Numbered from the stretch's first letter, positions 8,396-17,688 are shown. The stretch: DNA of 29,862 nucleotides from Bacteroidales bacterium (GCA_024689285.1 JAILDR010000034.1:1-29862); one strand, 5' to 3'. A program made the numbers and translations. The notes: a model not told the origin generated them from the letters alone.

Positions 8396-9355
8396 ATGAA
8401 GAAAATACTGCTAATTATTGTAATGCTGCCGATGGTGTTGCTCGCACAACGCATTACTCCGGAGGCTTATATCGAAACCTATAAGGGCATCGCCATGCGA
8501 GAGATGCGCGAACATAAGATTCCAGCCTCAATTACCTTGGCGCAGGGTTTGTTGGAATCGGGAGCAGGCAACAGCGCGTTGGCACGTGAGGCGAAAAACC
8601 ATTTTGGCATCAAGTGCCACAAAGGTTGGGAAGGCGACACTTACATCATGGATGACGACGAGAAAAACGAGTGCTTCCGCAAATACGCCAATGTAGAGGA
8701 ATCGTTTGTAGACCATTCGCTTTTTCTGGCTACACGCAATCGCTATGCAGCCCTTTTCGATCTTGACATTACCGACTATGAAGGCTGGGCCAAGGGCTTG
8801 AAGGCTGCGGGTTATGCCACCAATCCGAAATACGCTCAACTGCTTATCGACCGTATCCGTCTTTATGATTTGACAAAATACGATCAAATTGCTCTTGGTC
8901 AGCGTGTTGATGATAACGAACTGCCTGAGATCGCACCTGAGGACGAACTGCTTGAGTTGGCTTATTCTCCTGAGGATCGGTCTGTTTTTGAATTGGTCGA
9001 CATGACTGATGAGAAGCGTTTCATCTATGAGAACAACAAGGTGCGTTTTGCTTTTGCCAAGGAAGGTGAGACACCTGAGCAGTTGGCCAAAGCTTTCGGT
9101 ATTAAGTTGAAAAAGTTCAATGAATACAATTTGTTGAAGCGTCCCGACGAGATGGTGTTTCATAGTGGTGATGTGGTGTATCTAGGAAAGCTTCGCAATA
9201 GTAACTGGAAAGCCAAGAAACACATTGTTGAAGAAGGCGAGACTTTGCGCGACATCGCCTTGCGCTTCGCTGTAATGCCCAACAAGATTCTGAAAAAGAA
9301 TGGTTTGAGGGAAGGTGACCGCATCAATAAAGGCCAGGAATTGTGGCTGCGGTAA
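8396..9355 (+). CDS. Glucosaminidase-domain protein with two LysM repeats
   Basis: The 319-residue exported cell-wall protein was started at ATG 8396 because it gives a signal peptide (MKKILLIIVMLPMVLLAQ); upstream in-frame codons encode no leader. The glucosaminidase domain (GH73-like) spans about residues 22-160. It contains ITLAQGLLESGAGNSALA, with the expected catalytic Glu at residue 54, then HFGIKCH and the YATNPKYAQLL motif. Two C-terminal LysM modules follow at about 214-265 and 275-319 (the second starts HIVEEGETLRDIALRF), which bind peptidoglycan. The likely role is peptidoglycan hydrolysis in growth or division. The gene converges with the glycosyltransferase gene, with only 5 bp between stop codons and no visible terminator. 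Confidence 0.92.
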   Translation: MKKILLIIVMLPMVLLAQRITPEAYIETYKGIAMREMREHKIPASITLAQGLLESGAGNSALAREAKNHFGIKCHKGWEGDTYIMDDDEKNECFRKYANVEESFVDHSLFLATRNRYAALFDLDITDYEGWAKGLKAAGYATNPKYAQLLIDRIRLYDLTKYDQIALGQRVDDNELPEIAPEDELLELAYSPEDRSVFELVDMTDEKRFIYENNKVRFAFAKEGETPEQLAKAFGIKLKKFNEYNLLKRPDEMVFHSGDVVYLGKLRNSNWKAKKHIVEEGETLRDIALRFAVMPNKILKKNGLREGDRINKGQELWLR

Positions 9356-9360
9356 TACCC

Positions 9361-10524
9361 TTATTCCGTTCCGACTTTCATCCGTCCCATCAAACGCAGC
9401 AATGGCGAGAAGCAGGCGAAAAGGAAGTCGTAGGCGATAAGGCCTGGCAATAGGCCTTTCTCGCCCAAACGTCTTGAAGCTTTGTAGTAAATGAAAAGCT
9501 GTGTGCCGAAGCGTAAGAGGAAGAAAAACACGAGTATGGGAATGTAGAACATTTCGCCGCCTATGATGGTAAAAGCGGGCTTTAGGCACAGCAAGGTGAT
9601 GAAAGAGGCGTAGAATAAGAACTGAGAAATATAGAACAGACTCAGCATGATTCTGGCTCTGGCACTATATTTTCGGATGGTGGAATAGCGCGCGCTTTTT
9701 TGCCGAATCCACTTATGGAATGTGTTCGTCGGGGTGGTGAGAATGGCATTTTCGGGGTCAATCAGCACCTCGGTGTTCTTTTTGGTGGCTACCTGGCTGA
9801 TGAAAAGGTCGTCGTCACCAACGGAGGTGGTGTAATGCGAAGTAAATCCTTTATTTCTGTAAAACAGTTCTTTACGATATGATAAGTTCTTTCCAATGCC
9901 CATATAGGGATTACCTTTCAAAGCCGCTGAGAGGTAGAGTAAGGCATTTTGAACCGCATCAAAGCGCATCAGATAATTGAGGAAGCCTTTCTTGCGGATG
10001 AAGGGACTATAACCGATGACGATTTCAGTCTTATTGCCGTAACAGTTCACCACGCTACGCAGCCAATTGTTGGTGGTGGGCATGCAGTTGCAGTCGGTGA
10101 GCACGATGAGGTCGTTTTGTGCCGATTTGATGCCCATCGAAAGCGGAAACTTTTTGCCGTTGAAGAAATTGAGGTGCTGTTTCAGTTGTACGGCCTTGAT
10201 TCGTGGCTCTTGGCGCTCAAGGTCTTTGAGGTATTCCTCGGTCTCGTCGTCGGAGCAGTCGTTGACGATAACCACTTCAAAATCGGGATAGTTTTGACTT
10301 AAAAGCGCTGGCACAAGTTCGACGAGATACTCGTATGCGTCTCTGGCGCAAAGTACTATTGAGACGGGCTCTAACTCGCTGTCTGTCTTGGTTAGACGCT
10401 TGTTTTTGTAGAACGCGACTTTCGAGAACAACCCCCAATGGTATATCAATTGTATGATTAGGAAGATTCCAAAAACAAGTAAGACAATGAAACTTAAGTT
10501 CTTATAATCGAAGATGATTTGCAC
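9361..10524 (-). CDS. Membrane-anchored family 2 glycosyltransferase
   Basis: The 387-residue protein has one N-terminal TM helix (LSFIVLLVFGIFLIIQLIY), a GT-A domain (about residues 50-280) and three C-terminal hydrophobic segments. Motifs in order are VSIVLCARDAYE, VVIVNDCSDDETEE (nucleotide-sugar binding), LTDCNCMP in place of a canonical DXD, GDDDLFIS, and RQKSARYST near the membrane, where processive GT2 enzymes carry QXXRW. The start codon appears to be GTG (10524-10522); no earlier in-frame ATG is seen. Donor and acceptor are unknown; an envelope polysaccharide or glycolipid role is likely. The gene is transcribed alone, away from tgt. Confidence 0.87.
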   Translation of the reverse strand: MQIIFDYKNLSFIVLLVFGIFLIIQLIYHWGLFSKVAFYKNKRLTKTDSELEPVSIVLCARDAYEYLVELVPALLSQNYPDFEVVIVNDCSDDETEEYLKDLERQEPRIKAVQLKQHLNFFNGKKFPLSMGIKSAQNDLIVLTDCNCMPTTNNWLRSVVNCYGNKTEIVIGYSPFIRKKGFLNYLMRFDAVQNALLYLSAALKGNPYMGIGKNLSYRKELFYRNKGFTSHYTTSVGDDDLFISQVATKKNTEVLIDPENAILTTPTNTFHKWIRQKSARYSTIRKYSARARIMLSLFYISQFLFYASFITLLCLKPAFTIIGGEMFYIPILVFFFLLRFGTQLFIYYKASRRLGEKGLLPGLIAYDFLFACFSPLLRLMGRMKVGTE

Positions 10525-10547
10525 GGCTATAGTATTTTAAGTGGTGG

Positions 10548-10555
10548 CAAAGGTA
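10548..10555 (-). promoter_or_regulatory. Putative -7 box TACCTTTG for the GT2 gene
   Basis: The minus strand reads TACCTTTG, an exact TAnnTTTG match, 24 bp before the GTG start. A clear -33 TTTG at normal spacing is absent. Confidence 0.5.
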
Positions 10556-10568
10556 ATAAAAAAAATCG

Positions 10569-10576
10569 TACTTTTG
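10569..10576 (+). promoter_or_regulatory. Putative -7 box TACTTTTG for the tgt operon
   Basis: This exact TAnnTTTG match stands 17 bp before the tgt ATG. It lies back to back with the minus-strand box at 10548-10555 in a 68-bp divergent gap. The 5' leader would be very short. Confidence 0.55.
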
Positions 10577-10592
10577 TGCCAAAATTAGAGTG

Positions 10593-11723
10593 ATGAATTT
10601 CGATATTGTTAGCAACGACCCGAAGAGTAATGCCCGAGCCGGCGTTTTGCATACAGACCACGGCCCGATAGAAACTCCTATTTTCATGCCTGTGGGTACG
10701 GTAGGTACTGTGAAAGCCTGCCACATCCGCGACGTTCGCGATGAGGTGAAAGCGCAAATCATTTTGGGTAATACTTATCATTTATATTTGCGTCCCGGTT
10801 TGGACATCCTGGAAGAAGTTGGCGGTTTGCACAAGTTCAATGGCTGGGACAGGCCGATATTGACCGACAGCGGTGGCTTTCAGGTGTTCTCCCTGACGGG
10901 TATCCGCAAGATGAAAGAGGAAGGTGTCACTTTTCAGTCGCATATCGATGGGTCGAGGCACTTGTTCACTCCTGAAAAGGTGATGGACATACAGCGTAGC
11001 ATTGGTGCCGACATCATGATGGCTTTTGACGAGTGTACGCCTGGCACCGCTGACTATCAATATGCCAAGCAGTCGATGGAGCGAACCCACCGCTGGCTCG
11101 ACCGTTGTTGTGAACGCTTTGAGGCTACCGAACCGAAATATGGCTATGAACAAGCCTTGTTCCCCATCGTACAGGGTTGTGTCTATCGTGACCTTCGTGA
11201 GCAATCGGCAGAGCACATTGCATCGAAGAATGCAGCAGGCAACGCCATTGGTGGACTGGCCGTGGGTGAACCGACTGAAAAAATGTATGAGATGACAGAA
11301 CTGGTCAACACCATATTGCCTAAGGATAAGCCTCGTTATCTGATGGGGGTTGGCACACCGGCCAATATTCTCGAAAGCATCTCCCGTGGTGTCGATATGT
11401 TTGACTGCGTTATGCCTACGCGCAACGGTCGCAACGGTATGATTTTTACTTCCGAAGGCATCATGAACATGCGTAACGAGAAGTGGAAAAACGATTTCTT
11501 GCCCGTCGACCCCAATGGCGAAACTTTTGTTGATGTACAATATTCCAAAGCCTATTTGCGTCATTTGTTCATAGCGGGAGAGAGCCTCGGCCCCATGATT
11601 GCCAGTTTGCATAACCTTGGGTTTTATCTTTGGTTGGTCCGTGAGTCTCGCAAGCATATCCTCGCTGGCGACTTTGCCGAGTGGCGCGACATAATGCTTC
11701 CAAAAGTTACAAGAAGACTGTAA
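10593..11723 (+). CDS. tgt: tRNA-guanine transglycosylase (queuosine pathway), without the zinc cysteines
   Basis: The 376-residue enzyme exchanges guanine-34 of GUN anticodons for the queuosine precursor. I chose ATG 10593; a GTG directly before it (10590) is an alternative. Family motifs are clear: FMPVGTVGTVK, ILTDSGGFQVFSL (general acid/base Asp), GGLAVGEP, and GVDMFDCVMPTRNGRNG (nucleophilic Asp). The segment where bacterial Tgt has the CXCXXC zinc ligands reads DPNGETFVDVQYSKAYLRHL and has no cysteine; only the His of the later HNLGFYLW motif remains. This may be a lineage trait. The stop codon TAA is directly followed by the ATG of the permease gene, so translation is probably coupled. 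Confidence 0.95.
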   Translation: MNFDIVSNDPKSNARAGVLHTDHGPIETPIFMPVGTVGTVKACHIRDVRDEVKAQIILGNTYHLYLRPGLDILEEVGGLHKFNGWDRPILTDSGGFQVFSLTGIRKMKEEGVTFQSHIDGSRHLFTPEKVMDIQRSIGADIMMAFDECTPGTADYQYAKQSMERTHRWLDRCCERFEATEPKYGYEQALFPIVQGCVYRDLREQSAEHIASKNAAGNAIGGLAVGEPTEKMYEMTELVNTILPKDKPRYLMGVGTPANILESISRGVDMFDCVMPTRNGRNGMIFTSEGIMNMRNEKWKNDFLPVDPNGETFVDVQYSKAYLRHLFIAGESLGPMIASLHNLGFYLWLVRESRKHILAGDFAEWRDIMLPKVTRRL

Positions 11724-12803
11724 ATGAAGAAGATTGACCTATATATATTCAAGAAGTTCATCGGAACGTTTTTCTTCGCTATCACGATGCTTGTTCTGAT
11801 TGTCATCATTTTCGACTTGTCGGAAAACATCGACAGCTTCCTGAAACACAACGCACCCTGGCAGCGGGTCTTGGTGGATTATTACCTCTTGTCCATACCT
11901 TATTATATTAATTTGTTCATTCACCTTTTCGCCTTCATTGCAGTCGTGTTTTTCACTTCCAAGATGGCCGCACGTACTGAAGTTGTTGCCATTTTGAGTA
12001 GTGGTATCAGTTTTTGGCGCTTCCTTTGTCCCTATTTAATGGCAGCGTTGACCATTGCTGTAATGTCTCTTTATTTTGGCAACTTCTTGATACCCAAGAC
12101 CAATGAGATACGCCGAAAGTTCAAGGATGAGTATATGGAACGCTTAAGCGAGAGCGCGGGACGCAACGTGCATGTTCAGTTGGACAAAAATGAGTTCGCC
12201 TATGTGGAGACATACAACATATCGCGGCAATACGGTTACAAGTTCTCTTGGGAGAAATACGATGGCAATGAATTGAAATACAAAGTGATGTCGGATGTTA
12301 TCTATCATGATACAGTGTCCGACAACAGTTGGAAGATAGATCCTTATGCCATTCGTTTTATTGAGGGAGGAGAAGAACAACTCATACAAGGCCGCAATCT
12401 CGACACGATTCTCAATCTTACCCACAAGGACCTGTATAAAATGAAGGAAGACTTTGAGGAGATGAACTTTTTCGAGTTACGCAGCCAGATTTGTTCGATG
12501 AAAGAAAAAGGCTCGGAAGGCGTAACGGAATATGAAGTGGAAATGCAGCGTCGAATGGCCGCTCCTGCCGCCATCATTATACTCACGCTGATTGGTGCAT
12601 CGTTGTCGAGCCGCAAGGTGCGTGGCGGCATTGGAGTGCATCTTGGTATCGGCATCACCATCGCTTTCACCTACATCCTCTTCATGCAAATTTCCAAGTC
12701 GTATGCCATTTCCGGTGATTTATCTCCTTTTATGGCCGTCTGGATTCCTAATTTTATCTTTGCGGCACTGGGTGTGTACTTGTTAGCCAAAGCTCCAAAA
12801 TAA
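11724..12803 (+). CDS. LptF/LptG family permease (YjgP/YjgQ)
   Basis: The 359-residue inner-membrane protein starts right after the tgt stop. Three TM helices lie in the first ~125 residues (including FFFAITMLVLIVIIF and INLFIHLFAFIAVVFF). A ~140-residue periplasmic jellyroll-like region follows, and further TM helices in the last 90 residues begin with AAPAAIIILTLIGASLSSRK. This is the layout of LptF and LptG, which with the LptB ATPase extract lipopolysaccharide from the inner membrane. Motifs TSKMAARTEVVAILSSGIS and GNFLIPKTNEIRR fit the family. Whether it is the F or G partner cannot be decided. It sits three genes before... kdsB being two genes downstream, which agrees with an LPS role. 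Confidence 0.9.
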   Translation: MKKIDLYIFKKFIGTFFFAITMLVLIVIIFDLSENIDSFLKHNAPWQRVLVDYYLLSIPYYINLFIHLFAFIAVVFFTSKMAARTEVVAILSSGISFWRFLCPYLMAALTIAVMSLYFGNFLIPKTNEIRRKFKDEYMERLSESAGRNVHVQLDKNEFAYVETYNISRQYGYKFSWEKYDGNELKYKVMSDVIYHDTVSDNSWKIDPYAIRFIEGGEEQLIQGRNLDTILNLTHKDLYKMKEDFEEMNFFELRSQICSMKEKGSEGVTEYEVEMQRRMAAPAAIIILTLIGASLSSRKVRGGIGVHLGIGITIAFTYILFMQISKSYAISGDLSPFMAVWIPNFIFAALGVYLLAKAPK

Positions 12804-12909
12804 CATTCTGTCATTCAGTGTGTTGAATTTTTTTCAGGCAAAAAAGGTTTTCTTTGCCGACTTTTGTTTAATTTAGCCGTTTCTAAACCATTGCAAAAAA
12901 ACAGTCATT

Positions 12910-13521
12910 ATGCACATCGCTATAGCAGGCAATATTGGTTCGGGTAAGACAACACTCACGGGGCTGCTCGCCAAACACTTCAACTGGAAGCCTCATTATG
13001 AGGAAGTTGAACATAACCCCTACTTGGATAGTTTTTATGAGGACATGCAACGCTGGTCGTTTAATATCCAGATTTTCTTCCTCAATAGCCGTTTTCGTCA
13101 GGTGATGGATATTCGCAAAAGCGGTGAGGACATCATCCAAGACCGTACCATTTATGAAGATGCGCATATTTTTGCAGCCAATCTCTACTCTATGGGACTC
13201 ATGGAAACCCGAGATTTCGAGAATTATAAGTCTTTGTTCGAACTGATGATTAAATTCCTCCAACCACCTGATTTGCTGATTTACCTTCGTGCTTCGGTGC
13301 CGACGCTCATTCGCCATATCGCCAAGCGCAACCGCGAGTTTGAGCAAAGCATCAGCATTAGTTATCTTACCAACCTCAATGCGCGTTATGAGGAGTGGAT
13401 TGGTAATTATCACGAAGGCAAATTACTTGTTATTGATACTGACAATTTGGAACTTGAGAACCCTGAAGACTTGAGTACTATTATCGACCGTATTGAAGCA
13501 TCACTTAATGGATTATTCTGA
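12910..13521 (+). CDS. Deoxynucleoside kinase
   Basis: This 203-residue cytoplasmic protein belongs to the dNK/dGK/dCK family, which phosphorylates deoxynucleosides for salvage. The P-loop is GNIGSGKT (residues 7-14). The EEVEHNPYLDSFYED segment holds the catalytic Glu region. DRTIYEDAHIFA (Asp78-Arg79) is the DR(S/T) motif, and the LID region carries arginines in HIAKRNREFE. Family-typical length is about 200 residues. Substrate preference (dA, dG or dC) is not readable from sequence. It lies 106 bp after the permease, a gap in which I see no convincing promoter, and 2 bp before kdsB, so the two are likely translated from one message. Confidence 0.92.
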   Translation: MHIAIAGNIGSGKTTLTGLLAKHFNWKPHYEEVEHNPYLDSFYEDMQRWSFNIQIFFLNSRFRQVMDIRKSGEDIIQDRTIYEDAHIFAANLYSMGLMETRDFENYKSLFELMIKFLQPPDLLIYLRASVPTLIRHIAKRNREFEQSISISYLTNLNARYEEWIGNYHEGKLLVIDTDNLELENPEDLSTIIDRIEASLNGLF

Positions 13522-13523
13522 TT

Positions 13524-14276
13524 ATGAAAGTTGTAGGAATTATACCCGCTCGCTATTATTCGACGCGCTTCCCAGGCAAGCCTTTGTCGATGATTAAGGG
13601 AAAGACAATGATTCATCGCGTCTGCGAACAAGCCTGGAAATCGAAACTCGACGCTGTGGTGGTGGCCACTGATGATATGCGTATAGCTGAAGAGGTGCTT
13701 GGCTTTGGCGGAAAGTATGTGCTCACCAATCCAAAGCATCCCAGTGGCACCGACCGTTGTCGCGAGGCTTTGGACATGCTTGAGTCACAGTATGATGCTG
13801 TGGTCAATATTCAAGGCGATGAGCCTTTCATCGATCCCAATCAGATCAATCAGGTTATCGACTTGATTTCACGTGATGATACACAGATAGTTTCGTTGGC
13901 CAAACGGATTGAAGACGAGGAAGAGCTCTTCAGCTCCAATACGGTGAAGGTGGTGATGGATGCAAAAGGCGATGCGCTGTATTTCAGCCGTACACCTATT
14001 CCATATATGCGTAATGTCGATCAAAAGAAATGGCTTGCGAGAGGTTGCTTTTACAAACACATTGGTATATATGCCTACAAAGCAGACACCTTGCATCAGA
14101 TTGCCATGATGCCGCCCACAGCTTTGGAAACGGCTGAGTCGTTGGAACAATTGCGCTGGATTGAAAACGGCTTGAAGATCTGTATGGGTATCACCGATGC
14201 TGAAAACGTTTCCGTTGATCAGCCAAGCGATATTGCAAAAGCTGAGAAATTCTCAGAAAACCAAACGAATATCTGA
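13524..14276 (+). CDS. kdsB: 3-deoxy-manno-octulosonate cytidylyltransferase
   Basis: The 250-residue cytoplasmic enzyme activates Kdo as CMP-Kdo for the lipid A-core of LPS. Motifs in order are IIPARYYSTRFPGKPL (nucleotide binding), VVVATDD, HPSGTDRCREA, VNIQGDEPFI (metal/CTP-binding Asp) and YFSRTPIPYMR, followed by HIGIYAYKADTL and SLEQLRWIENG. All are highly characteristic of KdsB, and length is normal. It starts 2 bp after the kinase and ends 2 bp before the HU/SPOR gene. Confidence 0.96.
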   Translation: MKVVGIIPARYYSTRFPGKPLSMIKGKTMIHRVCEQAWKSKLDAVVVATDDMRIAEEVLGFGGKYVLTNPKHPSGTDRCREALDMLESQYDAVVNIQGDEPFIDPNQINQVIDLISRDDTQIVSLAKRIEDEEELFSSNTVKVVMDAKGDALYFSRTPIPYMRNVDQKKWLARGCFYKHIGIYAYKADTLHQIAMMPPTALETAESLEQLRWIENGLKICMGITDAENVSVDQPSDIAKAEKFSENQTNI

Positions 14277-14278
14277 AA

Positions 14279-15436
14279 ATGATTTCCATCACCGAGGCCA
14301 TATCTGACCTGTTGTTTTTACGCGACACTGTGGTAGTGCCTGGTTTGGGCGCATTTGTCAAGAAACCGGCATCAGCCAAAGTGAATTCTGTAGCAAATTA
14401 TTTTGCTATGCCCTCAGCTATCATCGAATTCGATGCCGCTTTGCGTGAGGATAATGAGTTGCTGATCAGGTATTTGTCGGAAAAGAATGAGATTCCCGAA
14501 GACGAAGCCAAGAAATTGTTGGCCATGTTTGTCTCCGACTGTTTCAGTACGCTAAAAAACAAAAAGATAGTTGTGCTTGGCGGTTTGGGAACCTTGTCGT
14601 ATGACTGGGCTGGCGATTTGGCTTTCAAGCAGTATGAGGACATTAACTACAACAGTGAAGCCTTCGGCTTGTCGGATTTCACATTGGAACCTGTTATGCG
14701 TTCCATGACAAAGGAAGAAATCAAAGCGGAGATTGAACAGCAACAGAAGGACAAAAATACCCCGGTGACGGTCGATGAAAAGGCTGTGCATGAGCAGGAT
14801 ATGATAGAAGTAAATGAATACGATGGGTCGCGTCACCCCGGAAGGTTACTGATTTTGCCTGGGCTGTTGCTTCTGGTTGGCGTTTTGTTTGGTTTGCAGT
14901 ATTTCAAGTTCGTCGATTTCAAGCAATGGTTGGAACGGATTGAGAAAATGAAAGAGACTGAGCCTTGGACGATTTCATTCCCGAAAGGGGTTAAACCGTG
15001 GCCTGTGGCTGAGATTGCTGCACATGAAGAAATCGATACTATTGCGCTCGAAGGGAGGGATACTATTGTACCCAAAGAAAGTGATACAGTTATACCCAAA
15101 GAGAGTGATACTATTGTACACGAAAATAATGATACTGTTGTATCTGAAGAAAATGAAACCCCTGTGGCAGAACAAGAAGCAGAGGCTGTTTCTCCTGTCG
15201 AAGAAGTAAAAACAGAGCCCACTATTCGCATTATTGCGGGTTGCTTCAGTCAGGAGGATAATGCGGTACGTATGGTTAATTCATTAAAGGAAAAAGGATA
15301 TACGGAAGCTTTTTATGAGTTGCGAGGTATCAAATGGTATGTTTCTTTCGGGCGTTATGCCACCGATGAGGAGGCTACGACAGCCTTGTGTGAAATACGG
15401 AAGAACACTGAGTATAAAGCTTGGATATTGAAGTAA
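14279..15436 (+). CDS. HU-like (CCDC81-type) and SPOR domain membrane protein
   Basis: The 385-residue protein has an N-terminal pair of HU-like domains of the bacterial CCDC81 type (about residues 1-140; VVPGLGAFVKK and VVLGGLGTLSYD are the two cores). A charged linker and a TM helix (about 189-208, LLILPGLLLLVGVLFGLQYF) come next. An Asp/Glu-rich repeat region (about 253-292) leads to a C-terminal SPOR domain (about 315-385, IIAGCFSQEDNAVRMVNSL to YVSFGRYAT). SPOR domains bind denuded septal peptidoglycan, so the C-terminus is predicted periplasmic and the HU-like domains cytoplasmic. This architecture is common in Bacteroidetes and suggests a division or cell-wall role. DNA binding by the HU part is not shown. 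The trmB start lies 5 bp downstream. Confidence 0.88.
   Translation: MISITEAISDLLFLRDTVVVPGLGAFVKKPASAKVNSVANYFAMPSAIIEFDAALREDNELLIRYLSEKNEIPEDEAKKLLAMFVSDCFSTLKNKKIVVLGGLGTLSYDWAGDLAFKQYEDINYNSEAFGLSDFTLEPVMRSMTKEEIKAEIEQQQKDKNTPVTVDEKAVHEQDMIEVNEYDGSRHPGRLLILPGLLLLVGVLFGLQYFKFVDFKQWLERIEKMKETEPWTISFPKGVKPWPVAEIAAHEEIDTIALEGRDTIVPKESDTVIPKESDTIVHENNDTVVSEENETPVAEQEAEAVSPVEEVKTEPTIRIIAGCFSQEDNAVRMVNSLKEKGYTEAFYELRGIKWYVSFGRYATDEEATTALCEIRKNTEYKAWILK
15035..15178 (+). repeat. 24-bp tandem coding repeat (8-residue unit DTI-x5)
   Basis: Five 24-bp units start at 15035, 15059, 15083, 15107 and 15131. Each begins GATAC(T/A) and encodes DT(I/V) plus five residues (DTIVPKES is the commonest form). 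A decayed sixth unit starts at 15155 (ETPVAEQE). The array lies between the TM helix and the SPOR domain and would form an acidic periplasmic spacer whose length could vary by replication slippage. Confidence 0.85.
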
Positions 15437-15441
15437 TTGCT

Positions 15442-16152
15442 ATGTCAAAGAAAAACAAACTGGAGCGTTTCGCAGAGAACAAGACTTTTTCTAACTTGTT
15501 CGAATACAGCTATGAACGTATCATGAGCGAGGGCTTTCCTCTGCAAGGGAAATGGCATGAGGATTTCTTTCATAACAACAACCCGATTGTGCTTGAACTG
15601 GGTTGCGGCAAGGGAGAGTATACTGTTGGCCTGGCGCGGGCACATCGCGACATAAACTATATCGGTGTTGACATCAAAGGAGCGCGCATATGGCGAGGCC
15701 TGAAGCAGAGCAATGAGGAAGGTATGAAAAACGTGGCTTTCCTTCGCGCCCGCATTGACCAGATTGAACATTTCTTCTCGAAAAATGAAGTCTCTGAGAT
15801 TTGGGTCACTTTCCCCGATCCGCATCCAGGTGAGGGTGAGCGCAATGCGCGTCACCGTCTCACTTCGCCAGAGTTTCTTGAACGATACCGCAAAATTGTA
15901 TGTCACGATGGCATACTCAACTTAAAGACCGACAGTCCTATCATGTATGAGTTCACCCTGCATGATGTGGTGGAAAAACAAGGATTGCAGATACTTTATT
16001 CAACAGATGACCTTTATGCAAATACAGATGACCTTGAAGTGAAAACCATACGCACATTTTACGAGCAGATGTGGCTTGATCAGGGGTTGACTATTAAATA
16101 TATTCGATTTAGAATCAATGCAGAATGCGGAATGAAATCGACCAACAATTAA
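15442..16152 (+). CDS. trmB: tRNA (guanine-N7)-methyltransferase TrmB
   Basis: The 236-residue SAM-dependent enzyme makes m7G46 in tRNA variable loops. I chose ATG 15442 ([10 protein letters not shown]), 5 bp after the preceding stop; an upstream TTG would overlap the HU/SPOR gene. The SAM motif is [15 protein letters not shown] (about residues 52-66), followed by [12 protein letters not shown], and the family motif [17 protein letters not shown] stands where most TrmB have FPDPWPKKRHHKRR. The IKTD-like motif is [13 protein letters not shown]. Length is normal. Confidence 0.94.
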   Translation: MSKKNKLERFAENKTFSNLFEYSYERIMSEGFPLQGKWHEDFFHNNNPIVLELGCGKGEYTVGLARAHRDINYIGVDIKGARIWRGLKQSNEEGMKNVAFLRARIDQIEHFFSKNEVSEIWVTFPDPHPGEGERNARHRLTSPEFLERYRKIVCHDGILNLKTDSPIMYEFTLHDVVEKQGLQILYSTDDLYANTDDLEVKTIRTFYEQMWLDQGLTIKYIRFRINAECGMKSTNN

Positions 16153-16165
16153 ACCATTAAACAAG

Positions 16166-17680
16166 ATGTATACAGACGACAACCAACTCTACATCGCGCA
16201 TTGCGAAAACAGACCTATCCACATGATTGGCAAGATGGCCAACCGTCATGGACTGATTGCCGGTGCCACAGGAACGGGTAAAACCGTTACTCTGCAAGTA
16301 CTGGCTGAATCGTTCAGCGAAGCCGGCGTGCCTTGCTTTATGGCTGATATGAAAGGCGACCTTTCGGGCATCAGTCAAGCGGGAAAAATGAGTAGCTTTA
16401 TTGAGAAACGTTGCCCGGAGTTTGGTATTGAGAATCCGCAGTTCCATGGTTGTCCCACCCGCTTCTTCGACGTGTTTGGCTTGCAAGGCCATCCGCTGAG
16501 AGCGACTATCTCCGATATGGGACCTCAACTATTGGCCCGACTGCTCGGACTCAACGAGACCCAAACAGGCATCCTAAATATCGTTTTCAAGATTGCCGAT
16601 GACCGCGGTCTGCTTCTCATCGACATGAAAGACCTGCGCATGATGCTGGACTATGTGGCCAAGAATGCCAAAGAGTTTACAACCACTTATGGGAACGTCT
16701 CTTCGGTGAGTGTGGGTGCCATTCAACGCGCTTTGCTGGCTCTTGAAGCTGAAGGCGGTGACCTTTTCTTTGGCGAACCCTCTTTCAACGTGTTCGACTT
16801 TCTCCAAACCGAGGGCGGCAAAGGTGTCATGAATGTGTTGGCTGCCGACAAGCTCATGCTGAATCCCAAATTGTATTCCACCTTCCTGCTGTGGCTGTTG
16901 AGCGAACTTTACACCCAACTGCCTGAAGTCGGCGACCTGCCGTTGCCCAAACTCATTTTCTTCTTTGATGAGGCTCACATGCTTTTCAAGGATACATCGA
17001 AAGCCCTTGTGGAAAAGATAGAACAGGTCATTCGCTTGGTGCGTTCCAAAGGTGTGGGCGTTTATTTTGTCACTCAAAGTCCCGACGACATCCCGGATGC
17101 TATTGCGGGTCAGCTCGGCAACCGTATTCTTCACGGGCTGCGGGCCTATACACCTAAGGAGCAAAAGGCCGTGAAAGCCGCAGCACAAACTTTCCGCACC
17201 AACCCAAGTTTTAACACGGAATCCGCTATTCTTGAACTTGGCACGGGTGAGGCTTTGGTCTCGTTGCTGGATGAAAAGGGCGCACCTTGCATCGTGGAGC
17301 GTGCCAAAATCCTGTTCCCGCTGAGTCAAATCGGTACTATTACTGATGAGCAACGCAATGACTTGATTCGTAAATCGCGTATCTATGGCGTTTACGACAA
17401 GAGTTTTGACCGCGAGAGTGCATACGAGATGCTCGTGGAGCAGCAGAAACAAGAGGAAAAACGTCTCCAGAAAGAGGCCGAAGCCGAAGCCAAACGCAAG
17501 GAGAAGGAGGCCAAGGAAAGGGAAAAAGCAAAATCGAGCAGCAAGAAAACCACCACACGAAAGAAGAAGTCGGCAGGACAGAAAGCACTCGAGAAAACCC
17601 TCAATACCACCGCCACAACCATTGGACGAGGCATTGGTAACAAGATTGTCCGCTCAATTTTGGGTAGTATCTTCAAGTGA
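16166..17680 (+). CDS. HerA/FtsK-like P-loop ATPase of the DUF853 (YjgR) family
   Basis: The 504-residue protein has Walker A GATGTGKT at residues 33-40, followed by [11 protein letters not shown] and a family-specific stretch containing [26 protein letters not shown]. Walker B is [12 protein letters not shown] (about 270-281), and [13 protein letters not shown] carries the sensor Gln. The C-terminal 80 residues hold a Lys/Glu-rich coiled coil ([20 protein letters not shown]) and a basic tail. DUF853 proteins resemble HerA DNA-translocating helicases, but their biological role is poorly defined. The gene follows trmB by 13 bp and ends the plus-strand run. Confidence 0.92.
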   Translation: MYTDDNQLYIAHCENRPIHMIGKMANRHGLIAGATGTGKTVTLQVLAESFSEAGVPCFMADMKGDLSGISQAGKMSSFIEKRCPEFGIENPQFHGCPTRFFDVFGLQGHPLRATISDMGPQLLARLLGLNETQTGILNIVFKIADDRGLLLIDMKDLRMMLDYVAKNAKEFTTTYGNVSSVSVGAIQRALLALEAEGGDLFFGEPSFNVFDFLQTEGGKGVMNVLAADKLMLNPKLYSTFLLWLLSELYTQLPEVGDLPLPKLIFFFDEAHMLFKDTSKALVEKIEQVIRLVRSKGVGVYFVTQSPDDIPDAIAGQLGNRILHGLRAYTPKEQKAVKAAAQTFRTNPSFNTESAILELGTGEALVSLLDEKGAPCIVERAKILFPLSQIGTITDEQRNDLIRKSRIYGVYDKSFDRESAYEMLVEQQKQEEKRLQKEAEAEAKRKEKEAKEREKAKSSSKKTTTRKKKSAGQKALEKTLNTTATTIGRGIGNKIVRSILGSIFK

Positions 17681-17688
17681 ATAAAAAA

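Noticed and set aside
10782..11657. 291-codon minus-strand frame opposite tgt
   Set aside because: It is a mirror of the conserved tgt coding sequence with no motif of its own.
12804..12909. Promoter for the deoxynucleoside kinase gene
   Set aside because: TTTG and TAATTTAG words occur but not at promoter spacing; I could not support a specific site.
16574..17452. 292-codon minus-strand frame inside the HerA-like ATPase gene
   Set aside because: It opposes a gene with intact Walker motifs and has no domain signal.
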